64,000 bases of DNA from the NCBI RefSeq assembly GCF_009739465.1, contig NZ_WHOM01000045.1, positions 186,001-250,000 on the forward strand, read 5' to 3'. Positions within the stretch are counted from its first letter, which is position 1. Each line of letters opens with the position of its first letter. The notes below the pieces were generated by a model. It was not told the origin of the DNA. It ran no database searches and worked only from the letters and a program-made list of their open reading frames with translations. The DNA is from Streptomyces apocyni. GTDB lineage: Bacteria; Actinomycetota; Actinomycetes; Streptomycetales; Streptomycetaceae. The translations under genes were made by a program, and so were the position numbers. Of the stretch, positions 1 to 11,027 are shown piece after piece.

Positions 1-1296
1 TATACGGTGCAGCAGCGCGCGCGGGCGAACACCCTGGTCATCGCCGACGAGGGCGCCAAGGCCCAGCACGCCCAGAAGTACGTCGACGCGCTCAGGGCCA
101 ACGGCCGTAAGACCGTCGTCTGGGACGTCGCCACCCAGGGCGCACCGCACCCGCTCGGTGTGCTGAGCCACTTCCCGGCCGTGGTCCACTACACCGGAGA
201 CGCGGCGCCCAGCGGCCCCACCACCCTCTCCCTGCGCTCCTACCTGAACGAGGGCGGCAAGCTGATCCAGGCCGGTGAGCGGGCCGGCGGCAATGTCACC
301 ATCGGGCGCGCGGTCACCGACGACTTCTCCCAGTACTACCTCGGCGCGTACGAACGCATCGCGGCGCCCGGCGCCGACAGCTTCGCCGGCGCCGGAGCCC
401 TGGCGGGGGCGAACACCTCGCTCGGGGACGCCACCGGCAACCCGCTGGACAGCGCGGGCCGCTACCAGCTGACATCCGAGAGCCTGCCGCCCGCGGACTT
501 CCCGCAGTTCACCGGCAAGGCCGCGGGCTCCTACCCCAGCCTCCCCAACCCGTACGCGCCGTTCGACGGCGAAGGCATGGCATCGGCCACCCACAGCGAC
601 CGCGACTGGCAGCGGCTGACCCGTACCGTCGACCTGACCGGCGTGAGCGCCGCGGACGCCCCTGAACTGCGGCTCGCGCTGAACTGGAACATCGAGACCG
701 GCTACGACCACGGGGTGCTCGAAGCGCACACCGAGGGCTCCGAGGACTGGACCACCCTGCCCGACAAGGGCGGCAAGACCTCGGCGGCGGTGCCCGTGGA
801 GTGCGAGGCGGGCTACTTCATCGCCGGGCACCCCTTCCTCACCCACTACCTGACGCAGAGCGCGGACGGCTGCGTCTCGGGCGGGTCCAGCGGCGCCTGG
901 AACAGCTTCACCGGCTCGTCACAGGGCTGGCAGCAGGTGTCCTTCGACCTGAGCGCGTACGCGGGCAAGAAGGTCGAGCTGGCCCTCAGCTACGTCACCG
1001 ACCCGGCCTTCGGCGGCCGGGGCCTGTTCGCGGACAGCACGGAGCTGGTGATCGGCGGCGAGACGGCGGAGACGGAGGGCTTCGAGGAGGCGCTCGGCTC
1101 CTGGGACGTGGCTCCCGCACCCCCCGGAAGCCCGCTCGTCACCGGAGACTGGGCCAGCACCGGCGAGCTGTACCAGTCCCATGCGGCGGTCACAGCGCGT
1201 AACAGCGTCCTGCTCGGTTTCGGGCTCGAACACGTCCCGGGAAGCAAGGAGCGCAAGCTACTGATCGGTAAAGCGCTGCGCTCCCTGCGGCGCTGA
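1..1296 (+). CDS. C-terminal part of a large secreted protein, possibly M14-type carboxypeptidase (5' end outside window)
   Basis: The frame is open from the first base, so the gene starts upstream; 431 codons remain before the TGA at 1294. The first ~100 residues look like the end of an alpha/beta domain (NTLVIADEG, VVWDVATQG). They are followed by Gly/Asp-rich beta-sandwich sequence, including SAYAGKKVELALSYVTD, of the kind found at the C-terminus of large actinobacterial carboxypeptidases and immune-inhibitor-A type proteins. No zinc-binding motif lies in the visible part, so peptidase activity cannot be checked here. It ends 187 bases before gap and is probably a separate transcription unit. 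The family call is recollection of similar C-termini, not a proven match. Confidence 0.5.
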   Translation, partial: YTVQQRARANTLVIADEGAKAQHAQKYVDALRANGRKTVVWDVATQGAPHPLGVLSHFPAVVHYTGDAAPSGPTTLSLRSYLNEGGKLIQAGERAGGNVTIGRAVTDDFSQYYLGAYERIAAPGADSFAGAGALAGANTSLGDATGNPLDSAGRYQLTSESLPPADFPQFTGKAAGSYPSLPNPYAPFDGEGMASATHSDRDWQRLTRTVDLTGVSAADAPELRLALNWNIETGYDHGVLEAHTEGSEDWTTLPDKGGKTSAAVPVECEAGYFIAGHPFLTHYLTQSADGCVSGGSSGAWNSFTGSSQGWQQVSFDLSAYAGKKVELALSYVTDPAFGGRGLFADSTELVIGGETAETEGFEEALGSWDVAPAPPGSPLVTGDWASTGELYQSHAAVTARNSVLLGFGLEHVPGSKERKLLIGKALRSLRR

Positions 1297-1306
1297 CTCT
1301 CCGTAG

Positions 1307-2488
<1,182 letters not shown>

Positions 2489-2518
2489 CAAGCTAGAGCA
2501 GGCAGGCATATCGATGTG

Positions 2519-2566
2519 AGCGACAGGGCTCGGGCAGCGCAACGCCGCGCACCGGGCCCTGTCGCT
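2519..2566 (+). terminator. Stem-loop between gap and pgk (attenuator or partial terminator)
   Basis: Arms 2519-2533 and 2552-2566 pair over 15 bp with one G.T pair, around an 18-base loop. There is no clean T-run, only TTGTGTTTGA. It sits 30 bases after the gap stop and 31 bases before the pgk start. It could reduce read-through or stabilise the upstream gap message; the sequence alone cannot decide. Confidence 0.65.
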
Positions 2567-2597
2567 TGTGTTTGACGCTTCCAAGGAGTCCACACCC

Positions 2598-3809
2598 ATG
2601 AAGACGATCGACGAACTTCTCGCCGAAGGGGTCGCAGGCAAGCGGGTCTTCGTCCGCGCCGACCTCAACGTGCCGCTGGACGGCACCACCATCACCGACG
2701 ACGGCCGCATCCGCGCCGTACAGCCGACGGTCGCCAAGCTGGCCGAGGCCGGCGCCCGGGTCATCGTCGCCTCTCACCTGGGCCGCCCCAAGGGCGCCCC
2801 GGACCCGGCGTTCTCGCTCGCCCCGGCCGCGCGGCGCCTCGGTGAACTGCTCGGCGCCGACGTGGCGTTCGCGACCGACACGGTCGGCGAGTCCGCCCAG
2901 GCCACCGTCGCCGCGCTCGCCGACGGACAGGTCGCCGTCATCGAGAACCTGCGCTTCAACGCCGGTGAGACGTCCAAGGACGACGCCGAGCGCGGCGCCT
3001 TCGCGGACCAGCTCGCGGCCCTCGCCGATGTCTACGTGGGTGACGGCTTCGGAGCCGTACACCGCAAGCACGCCTCGGTCTTCGACCTCCCGGCGCGTCT
3101 CCCGCACGCCGCGGGCTTCCTGATCGCCACCGAGGTCGGCGTCCTGAAGAAGCTCACCGCTGACGTCAAGCGCCCGTACGCGGTCGTCCTCGGCGGAGCC
3201 AAGGTCTCCGACAAGCTGGGTGTGATCGACCACCTCCTGGACAAGGCCGACCGCATCCTGATCGGCGGCGGCATGGCGTACACCTTCCTCAAGGCCCTGG
3301 GCCACGAGGTCGGCATCTCGCTGCTCCAGGAGGACCAGGTCCCCGTGGTGCAGGAGTACATGCGGCGGGCCAAGGAGCGCGGCGTGGAGTTCGTCCTCCC
3401 CGTCGACGTCCTGATCGCCACCGAGTTCCCGGACCTGAAGACCAAGGCCCCGGCGAACCCGAGCACCGTCGCCGCGGACGCGATCCCGGCCGACCAGGAG
3501 GGTCTGGACATCGGTCCCGAGACCCGCAAGCTGTACGCGTCGAAGCTCGCCGACGCGGAGACCGTGTTCTGGAACGGCCCGATGGGTGTCTTCGAGCACC
3601 CGGACTACGCTGAGGGCACCAAGGCGGTCGCCCAGGCGCTCCTGGACTCCCCGGCCTTCACGGTCGTCGGCGGTGGCGACTCCGCCGCGGCGGTGCGCCT
3701 GCTGGGCTTTGACGAGCATGCTTTTGGCCACATTTCGACCGGCGGTGGCGCCTCCCTCGAGTACCTCGAGGGCAAGACGCTCCCCGGCCTCGCCGCACTG
3801 GAGGACTGA
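2598..3809 (+). CDS. pgk: Phosphoglycerate kinase
   Basis: Transfers phosphate from 1,3-bisphosphoglycerate to ADP, making ATP and 3-phosphoglycerate. The 403-residue protein is full length. The substrate-binding motif RADLNVP is at residues 20-26, followed by SHLGRPKG; the nucleotide-side loops include VGGGDSAAA and [15 protein letters not shown] near the C-terminus. The ATG at 2598 is preceded by AAGGAG at 2583-2588, which decides the start over the open sequence upstream. tpiA begins 7 bases after the stop, with its ribosome site inside the pgk end, so the two are translationally close-coupled. Confidence 0.98.
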   Translation: MKTIDELLAEGVAGKRVFVRADLNVPLDGTTITDDGRIRAVQPTVAKLAEAGARVIVASHLGRPKGAPDPAFSLAPAARRLGELLGADVAFATDTVGESAQATVAALADGQVAVIENLRFNAGETSKDDAERGAFADQLAALADVYVGDGFGAVHRKHASVFDLPARLPHAAGFLIATEVGVLKKLTADVKRPYAVVLGGAKVSDKLGVIDHLLDKADRILIGGGMAYTFLKALGHEVGISLLQEDQVPVVQEYMRRAKERGVEFVLPVDVLIATEFPDLKTKAPANPSTVAADAIPADQEGLDIGPETRKLYASKLADAETVFWNGPMGVFEHPDYAEGTKAVAQALLDSPAFTVVGGGDSAAAVRLLGFDEHAFGHISTGGGASLEYLEGKTLPGLAALED

Positions 3810-3816
3810 CCCTCAT

Positions 3817-4593
<777 letters not shown>

Positions 4594-4624
4594 GTATGCG
4601 CTAGCGGCGATACGTCGTACCCTT

Positions 4625-4663
4625 GCGGGGGCCGGGGCTTCTTCGCGGAGCCGCGGCCCCCGC
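4625..4663 (+). terminator. Terminator-like hairpin between tpiA and secG
   Basis: Outer arms 4625-4633 and 4655-4663 form a perfect 9-bp G+C stem, with a second inner stem (4636-4639 with 4649-4652). It lies 31 bases after the tpiA stop and 56 bases before secG. No T-run follows, so it may act as a partial terminator or 3' stabiliser. Confidence 0.6.
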
Positions 4664-4718
4664 GTTGTACTCAGTCCGATCACTCAGTCCGAATAGCTCC
4701 GAGGAAGTTGGTCCAGCC

Positions 4719-4955
4719 GTGGTTATGGGGTTCTCGATCGCCCTGATCGTCTTCAGCCTGCTGCTGATGCTGCTGGTGCTGATGCACAAGGGGAAGGGCG
4801 GCGGCCTCTCCGACATGTTCGGAGGCGGAATGCAGTCTTCCGTCGGTGGTTCCTCGGTCGCCGAGCGCAACCTGGACCGGATCACGATCGTGATCGGTCT
4901 GGTGTGGTTTGCCTGCATTGTCGTGCTTGGTCTGCTGATGAAGCTGGACAGCTGA
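4719..4955 (+). CDS. secG: Preprotein translocase subunit SecG
   Basis: Small inner-membrane subunit of the SecYEG channel. The 78-residue protein has two membrane helices (about residues 4-23 and 51-74) joined by the Gly-rich cytoplasmic loop typical of SecG (HKGKGGGLSDMFGGG). The GTG start at 4719 has GAGGAAG upstream; ATG 4725 is an alternative start. In actinobacteria secG commonly follows the triose glycolysis genes, as it does here. Confidence 0.95.
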   Translation: MVMGFSIALIVFSLLLMLLVLMHKGKGGGLSDMFGGGMQSSVGGSSVAERNLDRITIVIGLVWFACIVVLGLLMKLDS

Positions 4956-5124
4956 CGCTTCCTGCCGTACGGGTCGCACGCCCGGCCTTATCATGGGCGT
5001 GCGTCTCGCGGGTGAGGTGGTAACTCCAATCCCTGGACGCGCGTTGGGCCTTACGTAGACTGAGGCACCGCGGCGGAGCCGCCGTTGGACGCCGTGCAGC
5101 ACCGTTACGCAGGGAGTTACGACC

Positions 5125-5460
5125 GTGGCAAGTGGCAACGCGATCCGTGGAAGCCGGGTCGGAGCGGGGCCGATGGGCGAGGCCGAGCGGGGCGAGTCCG
5201 CGCCGCGCCTACGCATCTCCTTCTGGTGCTCGAACGGGCACGAGACGCAGCCGAGCTTCGCCAGCGACGCGCAGGTCCCCGACACCTGGGACTGCCCCCG
5301 CTGCGGATTCCCGGCGGGCCAGGACCGGGACAACCCCCCGGACCCGCCGCGCACCGAGCCCTACAAGACCCACCTCGCCTATGTGCGTGAGCGGCGCAGC
5401 GACGCGGACGGCGAGGCGATCCTCGCCGAGGCCCTAGCGAAACTGCGGGGCGAGATCTAG
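5125..5460 (+). CDS. RbpA-family RNA polymerase-binding protein (probably the RbpB-like paralogue)
   Basis: RbpA proteins bind RNA polymerase and group 1/2 sigma factors and stabilise open promoter complexes in actinobacteria. This 111-residue protein has the N-terminal tail (IRGSRVGAG), a zinc-ribbon core with likely ligands Cys35, His39, Cys57 and Cys60, and the C-terminal sigma-interacting helix region (THLAYVRERRS, ending LAKLRGEI). The GTG start at 5125 has GGGAG upstream. It lacks the longer tail that I recall for the main S. coelicolor RbpA, so it is more likely the second copy; this is recollection. A candidate -10 TAGACT lies at 5056-5061. A strong terminator follows. Confidence 0.85.
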   Translation: MASGNAIRGSRVGAGPMGEAERGESAPRLRISFWCSNGHETQPSFASDAQVPDTWDCPRCGFPAGQDRDNPPDPPRTEPYKTHLAYVRERRSDADGEAILAEALAKLRGEI

Positions 5461-5469
5461 ATCATGACG

Positions 5470-5508
5470 TCCGGCCGGACACCTTCGGGTGCCCGGCCGG
5501 ATTGTTTT
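5470..5508 (+). terminator. Rho-independent terminator after the rbpA-family gene
   Basis: Long stem 5470-5483 / 5488-5501 with a TTCG loop and one A.C mismatch, followed by TTGTTTT. It lies 10 bases downstream of the stop codon. Confidence 0.85.
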
Positions 5509-5641
5509 GCCTGCTCAACGCCAGCGCGAGGACGACGCCCGCGCTGAGAGACGGGGGACAGGCGGCTCGGGGCAGCTCCTGATCAATTAGGTTGGGAGGG
5601 CAGCGGGGCAGGTACGCATGGAGAGAAGGCTGACGGACGAG

Positions 5642-7288
5642 ATGACCACAGGTACCAGGCTCAATCAGATGGCTGAGTGGACGGCGCTGGGCAAGCACCG
5701 GGAGCAGTTGGGGGACACCGGGCTGCGCGAGCTGTTCGACGCCGAGCCGCACCGCGCCGCCGACCTCACGCTCCAGGTCGGTGACCTGCACATCGACTAC
5801 TCCAAGCACCTGGTGACCGGCGAGACCCTGACGCTGCTGCGGGAACTGGCCGCGGCGACGGACGTGTTCGGGCTGCGGGACGCGATGTTCCGCGGCGACA
5901 AGATCAACACGACCGAGGACCGCGCCGTCCTGCACACCGCGCTGCGCGCCCCGCGGGACGCGGTCATCGAGACCGACGGCGTCAACGTGGTGCCCGGAGT
6001 GCACGCCGTGCTCGACGCGATGGGCGCGTTCGCGCGGCGTGTCCGCGCGGGCGAGTGGACCGGCCACACGGGCAAGCCGATCACCAACATCGTCAACATC
6101 GGCATCGGCGGCTCGGACCTGGGCCCGGCCATGGCGTACGAGGTGCTGCGCTCCTACAGCGCGCGCGATCTGACGTTCCGCTTCGTGTCGAACATCGACG
6201 GCGCCGACCTGCACGAGGCCGTCAGGGACCTGGACCCGGCCGAGACGCTGTTCATCGTCGCCTCCAAGACCTTCACGACGATCGAGACGATCACCAACGC
6301 CACCTCGGCCAGGAACTGGCTGCTGACCGGGCTCGGGGCGGATCAGTCGGCCGTGGCCAAGCACTTCGTGGCGCTGTCGACCAACGCCGAGAAGGTCTCC
6401 GACTTCGGTATCGACACGGCCAACATGTTCGAGTTCTGGGACTGGGTCGGCGGCCGCTACTCGTATGACTCGGCGATCGGCCTGTCGCTGATGATCGCCA
6501 TCGGCCCGGACCGCTTCCGCGAGATGCTCGACGGCTTCCATCTGGTCGACGAGCACTTCCGTACCGCCCCCGCCGAGGAGAACGCGCCGCTGCTGCTCGG
6601 CCTGTTGGGCGTCTGGTACGGCGCCTTCCATGACGCGCAGTCGCATGCCGTGCTGCCGTACTCGCACTACCTGTCCAAGTTCACCGCCTATCTGCAGCAG
6701 CTGGACATGGAGTCCAACGGCAAGTCCGTGGACCGGGACGGCAACCCGGTGGACTGGCAGACGGGCCCCGTGGTGTGGGGTACGCCGGGCACCAACGGGC
6801 AGCACGCCTACTACCAGTTGATCCACCAGGGGACGAAGGTCATCCCGGCCGACTTCATCGGCTTCGCCGAGCCGGTCGCCGATCTGCCGCCGGGCCTGGT
6901 CGCCCAGCACGATCTGCTGATGGCCAACTTCTTCGCCCAGACCCAGGCGCTCGCCTTCGGTAAGACCGCGGACGAGGTACGCGCCGAGGGCGTGCCCGAG
7001 GAGCTGGTCGCGCACAAGACGTTCCGGGGCGACCACCCCACGACGACGATCCTGGCGCGCGAGCTCACCCCCTCGGTGCTGGGGCAGCTGATCGCGCTCT
7101 ATGAGCACAAGGTGTTCGTCCAGGGCGCCATCTGGAACATCGACTCCTTCGACCAGTGGGGCGTCGAGCTGGGCAAGGTGCTCGCCAAGCGGGTCGAACC
7201 CGCGCTCACCGAAGGCGCCGAGGTCCCGGGACTGGACGCGTCCTCTCGGGCGCTGGTCGCCAAGTACCGCGAGCTGCGCGGACGTTGA
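5642..7288 (+). CDS. pgi: Glucose-6-phosphate isomerase
   Basis: Interconverts glucose 6-phosphate and fructose 6-phosphate, linking this glycolytic cluster to the pentose-phosphate operon further right. The 548-residue protein matches the long bacterial PGI type along its whole length. It shows [18 protein letters not shown], the catalytic Glu region [10 protein letters not shown], the histidine region [15 protein letters not shown] and the C-terminal lysine motif [13 protein letters not shown] 5642 gives the usual N-terminus ([15 protein letters not shown]); ATG 5618 would add eight residues. Neither has a strong ribosome site. A perfect two-sided terminator separates it from the converging ABC operon. 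Confidence 0.97.
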   Translation: MTTGTRLNQMAEWTALGKHREQLGDTGLRELFDAEPHRAADLTLQVGDLHIDYSKHLVTGETLTLLRELAAATDVFGLRDAMFRGDKINTTEDRAVLHTALRAPRDAVIETDGVNVVPGVHAVLDAMGAFARRVRAGEWTGHTGKPITNIVNIGIGGSDLGPAMAYEVLRSYSARDLTFRFVSNIDGADLHEAVRDLDPAETLFIVASKTFTTIETITNATSARNWLLTGLGADQSAVAKHFVALSTNAEKVSDFGIDTANMFEFWDWVGGRYSYDSAIGLSLMIAIGPDRFREMLDGFHLVDEHFRTAPAEENAPLLLGLLGVWYGAFHDAQSHAVLPYSHYLSKFTAYLQQLDMESNGKSVDRDGNPVDWQTGPVVWGTPGTNGQHAYYQLIHQGTKVIPADFIGFAEPVADLPPGLVAQHDLLMANFFAQTQALAFGKTADEVRAEGVPEELVAHKTFRGDHPTTTILARELTPSVLGQLIALYEHKVFVQGAIWNIDSFDQWGVELGKVLAKRVEPALTEGAEVPGLDASSRALVAKYRELRGR

Positions 7289-7296
7289 CCCCTGGG

Positions 7297-7340
7297 GCGC
7301 TGTCGCCTGACCCCCCGTGGTGGAGGTCAGGCGACAGCGC
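7297..7340. terminator. Bidirectional terminator between pgi and the converging ABC operon
   Basis: Perfect 16-bp inverted repeat, arms 7297-7312 and 7325-7340, with a 12-base loop. The right arm includes the stop codon of the minus-strand permease gene (7327-7329), so one hairpin serves both converging transcripts. Confidence 0.85.
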
Positions 7341-9621
7341 TGAGGGTGTCCGCGAGGCGTCGCCGGGCGGCCCGTGCGGCGGGCAGGGTGGCGACCGCGG
7401 CCGCGCCCACCACGACGGTCGCGCCGAACAGCAGGAGATGGGTGAGGGACGGCGTCTGGGCGACACCGGCACCGATCCCGCTCGACGCTCCCTGGGAGTC
7501 GATCAGCCAGCGGGCCAGCGGCACCCCGAGTGCCATACCGGCGACGGTGGCGGCCAGTGCTGTACAGCCGGTCGCCACCACGGTGATCGCCGTGATCTGC
7601 CGTGGGGACAGGCCGATCGCCTTGAGCGCCAGCAGATCCCGCTCGCTCTCGCGCACGGTGGCGCCGACCACGGTCAGCAGCTCGATCAGGGCGATCAGCG
7701 ACAGTACGGCGATCAGTCCGATGACCACCCCGCGCAACGGCGACAGGCCATCGGCCGGATTGGTCACCGGATGAACGTCAAGCCGCCCCCGCGTGGCTTC
7801 GGTCAGCTCGGCGCCGACCGCGCGCGGGTCCGCCCCGGAGCGCAGCTCCAGCTGGTAGAGGGTGGGCCGCAGCTGGGCGTCGTTCTCGCGCAAGGTGTCC
7901 AGCGAGGTGGAGATGGTCCGGCCGCCGTTCTCCGGCTCGATGCTGCGGCCGACGATATGCAGGATCTGCGGGCGCCCGCCCACCGTGACCCGCACCCAGT
8001 CGCCGACCCGGATGTTCAGCAGATCGAGCAGCCCCTGCCCGGCGACCGCCTCATCAGGCCCGCGCGCCGGGCGCCCCTCAGCCAGCGAGAAGGGATACGG
8101 GTCCTGCCGGGTGCCCAGACCGCGCAGCGCGACCGTGCCGGTCTGGCCAGGGACCAGGGCCGCCACCTGGACGCCCGGATGGACGGCGCTGACCTGGTCG
8201 TTTCCGGCGAGCAGGGCGCGTGCCTCGCGGTCGCCCAGATCCTCGCCGGTGCGGACCGAGAGAGCCGCGGCGAGGCCGAGCTGCTCGGGCTCGCGGTGGA
8301 AGCGGTCGATGGTCGTCCACGCGCTCAGCGCCACGGTGATCAGCAGCATCGGCAGCGTGAGCCGGGCGATCGCGGCCAGCGGGCGTGACCGACGGGCGAA
8401 GGCCTTGTGCCAGCCCAGCACCAACGCGGGCGGCAGCCGCATCCCGAGCGCCTGACGCGCCACACCCGACAACGGCCCCGCCGGAGCCGTAGCGGCCCGC
8501 AGGACCGGAACGGGCGGCACACGGCCCGCGCGCCACGCGGCGAGCGCCGTCGTGGCGCCGATGAACAGCACCACCGCCACCGGCACCCCCAGCAGCGAGG
8601 CCGAGTACCCCGGGAGCCCCTGCCACACCCCCACCGCGTCGCCCAGGCGCCCCGGCACCCGGGTACCGAGCGCCTGGACCAGTACCGCCGCGGCCACCGC
8701 GCCCAGCAGGGCGAACACCAGATGCTGGACCAGGAAGATCCGCACCACCTGGCCGGGCGTGAACCCCATGGCCTTCAGGACCGAGATGTCCCGGAGATGA
8801 CCGCGGACCCGGGTGCCGATCGCCCCGTACACGGCGAGCGCGGCGGCGACCAGCGCGCCCAGACCGAACAGCCCGATCACCTGGCCGAGCAGCCGGTTGT
8901 CGCCCTGCGCGTCGGCGCGCGCCTGCTGCCAGTGCGAGACCTGGGTGACCGCACCGGCGCCGAGCGTGGTGACGGCGCGCTGCACCGCGTAGTCCGTGTC
9001 GTCGGGGTCGGCGAGCCGCAGCCCGATGACCTGACCCGCCCGCCCTTCGGTCTCTCGTACGGCGGGCGGCAGCGCCCAGACCGTGCCGTTCCGTCTGCCG
9101 GGCTCGTAGCGGGACTCGGCGCTGTCGGCGACGCCCAGTACGGTGAGGGTCCGCCCGGTGCCGGGCAGCGACAGGCTGTCACCGGGCTCCGCCCACAGGG
9201 CCTGGGCCAGGCCGCTCTCCAGTACGACACCCTCGGGGACAGCGGGGTCCAGCCACCGGCCGGACGCGAGCACCGGACGCCCGGTCGCGGGCGGTTCGCC
9301 GTCGGCGCCGCGCAGTTCGACCGCGGCACGGGCGCCGCGAGACTCGACGGTGGTGACGGCGGTGCGGTACGGACCCGAGGCCGACTCGACGCCGTCCAGC
9401 GAGGTCAGCCGCTCCGCGTCGGCGGACGGTCCGGTGTGCAGCCACACATGGGCGCCCTGAGACTGGGTGAAGACCCGCTGCCAGGGGTTGGTCGCGTAGC
9501 CGAACAGGGCCGTGGCCAGCAGCAGCGAGCAGACAATCCCCGCGGTGGCCAGCACGATGAACAGCGCCTCGCCGCGGTGGCGGCGCAGATCGGCATGCGC
9601 CCAGCGCAGGGATGCCCGCAC
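7327..9621 (-). CDS. FtsX/MacB-type ABC transporter permease
   Basis: Membrane subunit of a type VII (MacB/LolCE-like) ABC transporter, a group that exports lipids or antibiotics, or drives extracytoplasmic work, rather than importing. The 764-residue protein has an N-terminal membrane helix (about residues 19-42) and two FtsX domains, each with the coupling motif (DISVLKAMGFTPGQ and DLLALKAIGLSPRQ), separated by large extracytoplasmic segments. It is the last gene of a PadR-ATPase-permease operon; its start lies 2 bases after the ATPase stop. The PadR regulator suggests induction by a small hydrophobic compound (inference). Confidence 0.92.
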   Translation of the reverse strand: MRASLRWAHADLRRHRGEALFIVLATAGIVCSLLLATALFGYATNPWQRVFTQSQGAHVWLHTGPSADAERLTSLDGVESASGPYRTAVTTVESRGARAAVELRGADGEPPATGRPVLASGRWLDPAVPEGVVLESGLAQALWAEPGDSLSLPGTGRTLTVLGVADSAESRYEPGRRNGTVWALPPAVRETEGRAGQVIGLRLADPDDTDYAVQRAVTTLGAGAVTQVSHWQQARADAQGDNRLLGQVIGLFGLGALVAAALAVYGAIGTRVRGHLRDISVLKAMGFTPGQVVRIFLVQHLVFALLGAVAAAVLVQALGTRVPGRLGDAVGVWQGLPGYSASLLGVPVAVVLFIGATTALAAWRAGRVPPVPVLRAATAPAGPLSGVARQALGMRLPPALVLGWHKAFARRSRPLAAIARLTLPMLLITVALSAWTTIDRFHREPEQLGLAAALSVRTGEDLGDREARALLAGNDQVSAVHPGVQVAALVPGQTGTVALRGLGTRQDPYPFSLAEGRPARGPDEAVAGQGLLDLLNIRVGDWVRVTVGGRPQILHIVGRSIEPENGGRTISTSLDTLRENDAQLRPTLYQLELRSGADPRAVGAELTEATRGRLDVHPVTNPADGLSPLRGVVIGLIAVLSLIALIELLTVVGATVRESERDLLALKAIGLSPRQITAITVVATGCTALAATVAGMALGVPLARWLIDSQGASSGIGAGVAQTPSLTHLLLFGATVVVGAAAVATLPAARAARRRLADTLSAVA

Positions 9622-9623
9622 GG

Positions 9624-10394
9624 TCAGTCCGTCAGCTCTAGTACGTCGGATATGCCAGCGTCGCGACGTGGCGGCGTGCCGCCCAGCTCGGCGTCGTGGA
9701 CGATCCGCCCGTCGAAGAAGCTGATCACCCGGTCCGCGCCGCTCGCCAGCCGCGCGTCATGCGTGACCAGCACAATCGCCTGCCCCTGCTGGTGGAAGCG
9801 GGACAGCAGCCGGATCACCTCCCGGGTCCCCTTACTGTCCAGACTGCCCGCGGGCTCGTCGGCCAGCAGCAGCCCGGGGCCGTTGACCAGCGCCCGGGCC
9901 AGCGCGACCCGCTGCTGCTCGCCGCCGGACAGCTCACCGGGCATGCTGCGCTCCTTGCCCGCCAGGCCCAGCTCGGCCAGCAGCTTCTCGCGCTCGGCGC
10001 GGGCCTGCTTCGCGGTGGTCCCGGCGAGCAGCGCGGGCAGTTCGACGTTGTCGGCGACTGACAGGTTGGAGACCAGGTTGAAGAACTGGAAGACGATGCC
10101 GATGCTGCGCCTGCGCGTGGTGGCCCAGCGCGCCTCGCTGTAGGAGTCGGTGCTCTCGCCGTCCAGCCAGACGCTGCCGCTGTCCGGCCGCTGTAGCCCA
10201 CCGAGCAGATGCAGCAGGGTCGACTTGCCCGCGCCTGAGGGGCCGGTGATGGCTACGAACTCGCCCGGCCGTACGGTCAGGTCGACGCCCCGCACGGCGT
10301 GGACCGGGGCGCCCTCGCCGTAGTGGGTCTTGACCAGGCCGTCGGCGCGCAGCAGGGCAGGGGGAGCGGGATCGGTGGGGGGCGAGGCGTTCAT
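9624..10394 (-). CDS. ABC transporter ATP-binding protein, MacB/LolD type
   Basis: Cytoplasmic ATPase partner of the adjacent FtsX-type permease. The 256-residue protein has Walker A GPSGAGKST at residues 51-59, a Q-loop in FQFFNLV, signature LSGGEQQR, Walker B LLLADEP, and the switch histidine in LVTHD. Its start overlaps the PadR stop by four bases, so translation is coupled. Order on the minus strand is PadR, ATPase, permease. Confidence 0.95.
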   Translation of the reverse strand: MNASPPTDPAPPALLRADGLVKTHYGEGAPVHAVRGVDLTVRPGEFVAITGPSGAGKSTLLHLLGGLQRPDSGSVWLDGESTDSYSEARWATTRRRSIGIVFQFFNLVSNLSVADNVELPALLAGTTAKQARAEREKLLAELGLAGKERSMPGELSGGEQQRVALARALVNGPGLLLADEPAGSLDSKGTREVIRLLSRFHQQGQAIVLVTHDARLASGADRVISFFDGRIVHDAELGGTPPRRDAGISDVLELTD

Positions 10395-10906
10395 TCCGGT
10401 CCTTCCAGCTCCTCCTGGCAGCGCTCCAGCCAGTCGAGATCGGCCTGGAGATGCAGCATGGCGCCCTCGATCAGCAGGTGGGCGATGCGGTTGTCCCGGT
10501 TCTCGGCCCCGGCCAGCTTCGACAGACCGCGCATGGTGTTCAGATACTGCCGCCGCTGTTTGTTGATCAGGGTGACCTGGTCGGCGAGGCCGGTGTGTTG
10601 CGCGAGGGCCAGCTTCATAAAGAACTCGTCCCGCACGCGGGGCTCGTCCGCCGTGTCCTCGTACCAGGCGAGCAGGGCCTCGTGCCCGGCGTCGGTGAGG
10701 CGGTAGATCTTCTTGTTGGGCCGGGTCGACTGGGCGACTTCCTCGCCCTCGATCAGCCCTGACTTCTCCAGTCGGCTGAGTGTCACATAGATCTGGCCGA
10801 CGTTCGGCTGAGGGTACGCGGCACCCAGCAGTTGCTCAAGGTCCTGCTTGAGCTCGTAGCCGTGGGCCGGGCCGCGAGCCAGCAGTGCCAGGAGGGGCAG
10901 GCGCAC
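10391..10906 (-). CDS. PadR-family transcriptional regulator
   Basis: Winged-helix repressor of the PadR/LmrR type, probably controlling its own operon with the ABC exporter. The 171-residue protein has the PadR core LLALLARGPAHGYELKQDL, the recognition helix with YVTLSRLEKSGLI, and the wing YRLTDAGHEAL, then a C-terminal dimerisation helix typical of PadR-s2 proteins. The GTG start at 10906 has GGAGGAG upstream. A 19-base imperfect palindrome at 10957-10975 in the divergent promoter region is a candidate operator. Confidence 0.93.
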   Translation of the reverse strand: MRLPLLALLARGPAHGYELKQDLEQLLGAAYPQPNVGQIYVTLSRLEKSGLIEGEEVAQSTRPNKKIYRLTDAGHEALLAWYEDTADEPRVRDEFFMKLALAQHTGLADQVTLINKQRRQYLNTMRGLSKLAGAENRDNRIAHLLIEGAMLHLQADLDWLERCQEELEGPE

Positions 10907-10956
10907 GCGTGCTCTCCTCCCCGTGGCCTCGTGTGATGGAGGCTCTAGTATCGCCC

Positions 10957-10975
10957 ATGCCTAACAGGTATACAT
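10957..10975. promoter_or_regulatory. Candidate PadR operator
   Basis: 19-base imperfect palindrome of the form ATG-N2-TA-N5-TA-N2-CAT, 50 bases upstream of the PadR start and 52 bases upstream of the divergent binding-protein gene. On the minus strand it contains TGTTAGGCAT; a near copy, TGTTAGGTAT, lies at 12338-12347 just after that binding-protein gene. Binding by this PadR protein is inferred from position. Confidence 0.4.
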
Positions 10976-11027
10976 GGCCCGTGATGTCCAGCGAGGGTGC
11001 TGGGCGACGGTGCACAGGGAGGAACCT

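Noticed and set aside
5462..7108. 548-codon minus-strand frame opposite pgi
   Set aside because: Same reason; Val/Arg/Gln-rich composition typical of a shadow frame.
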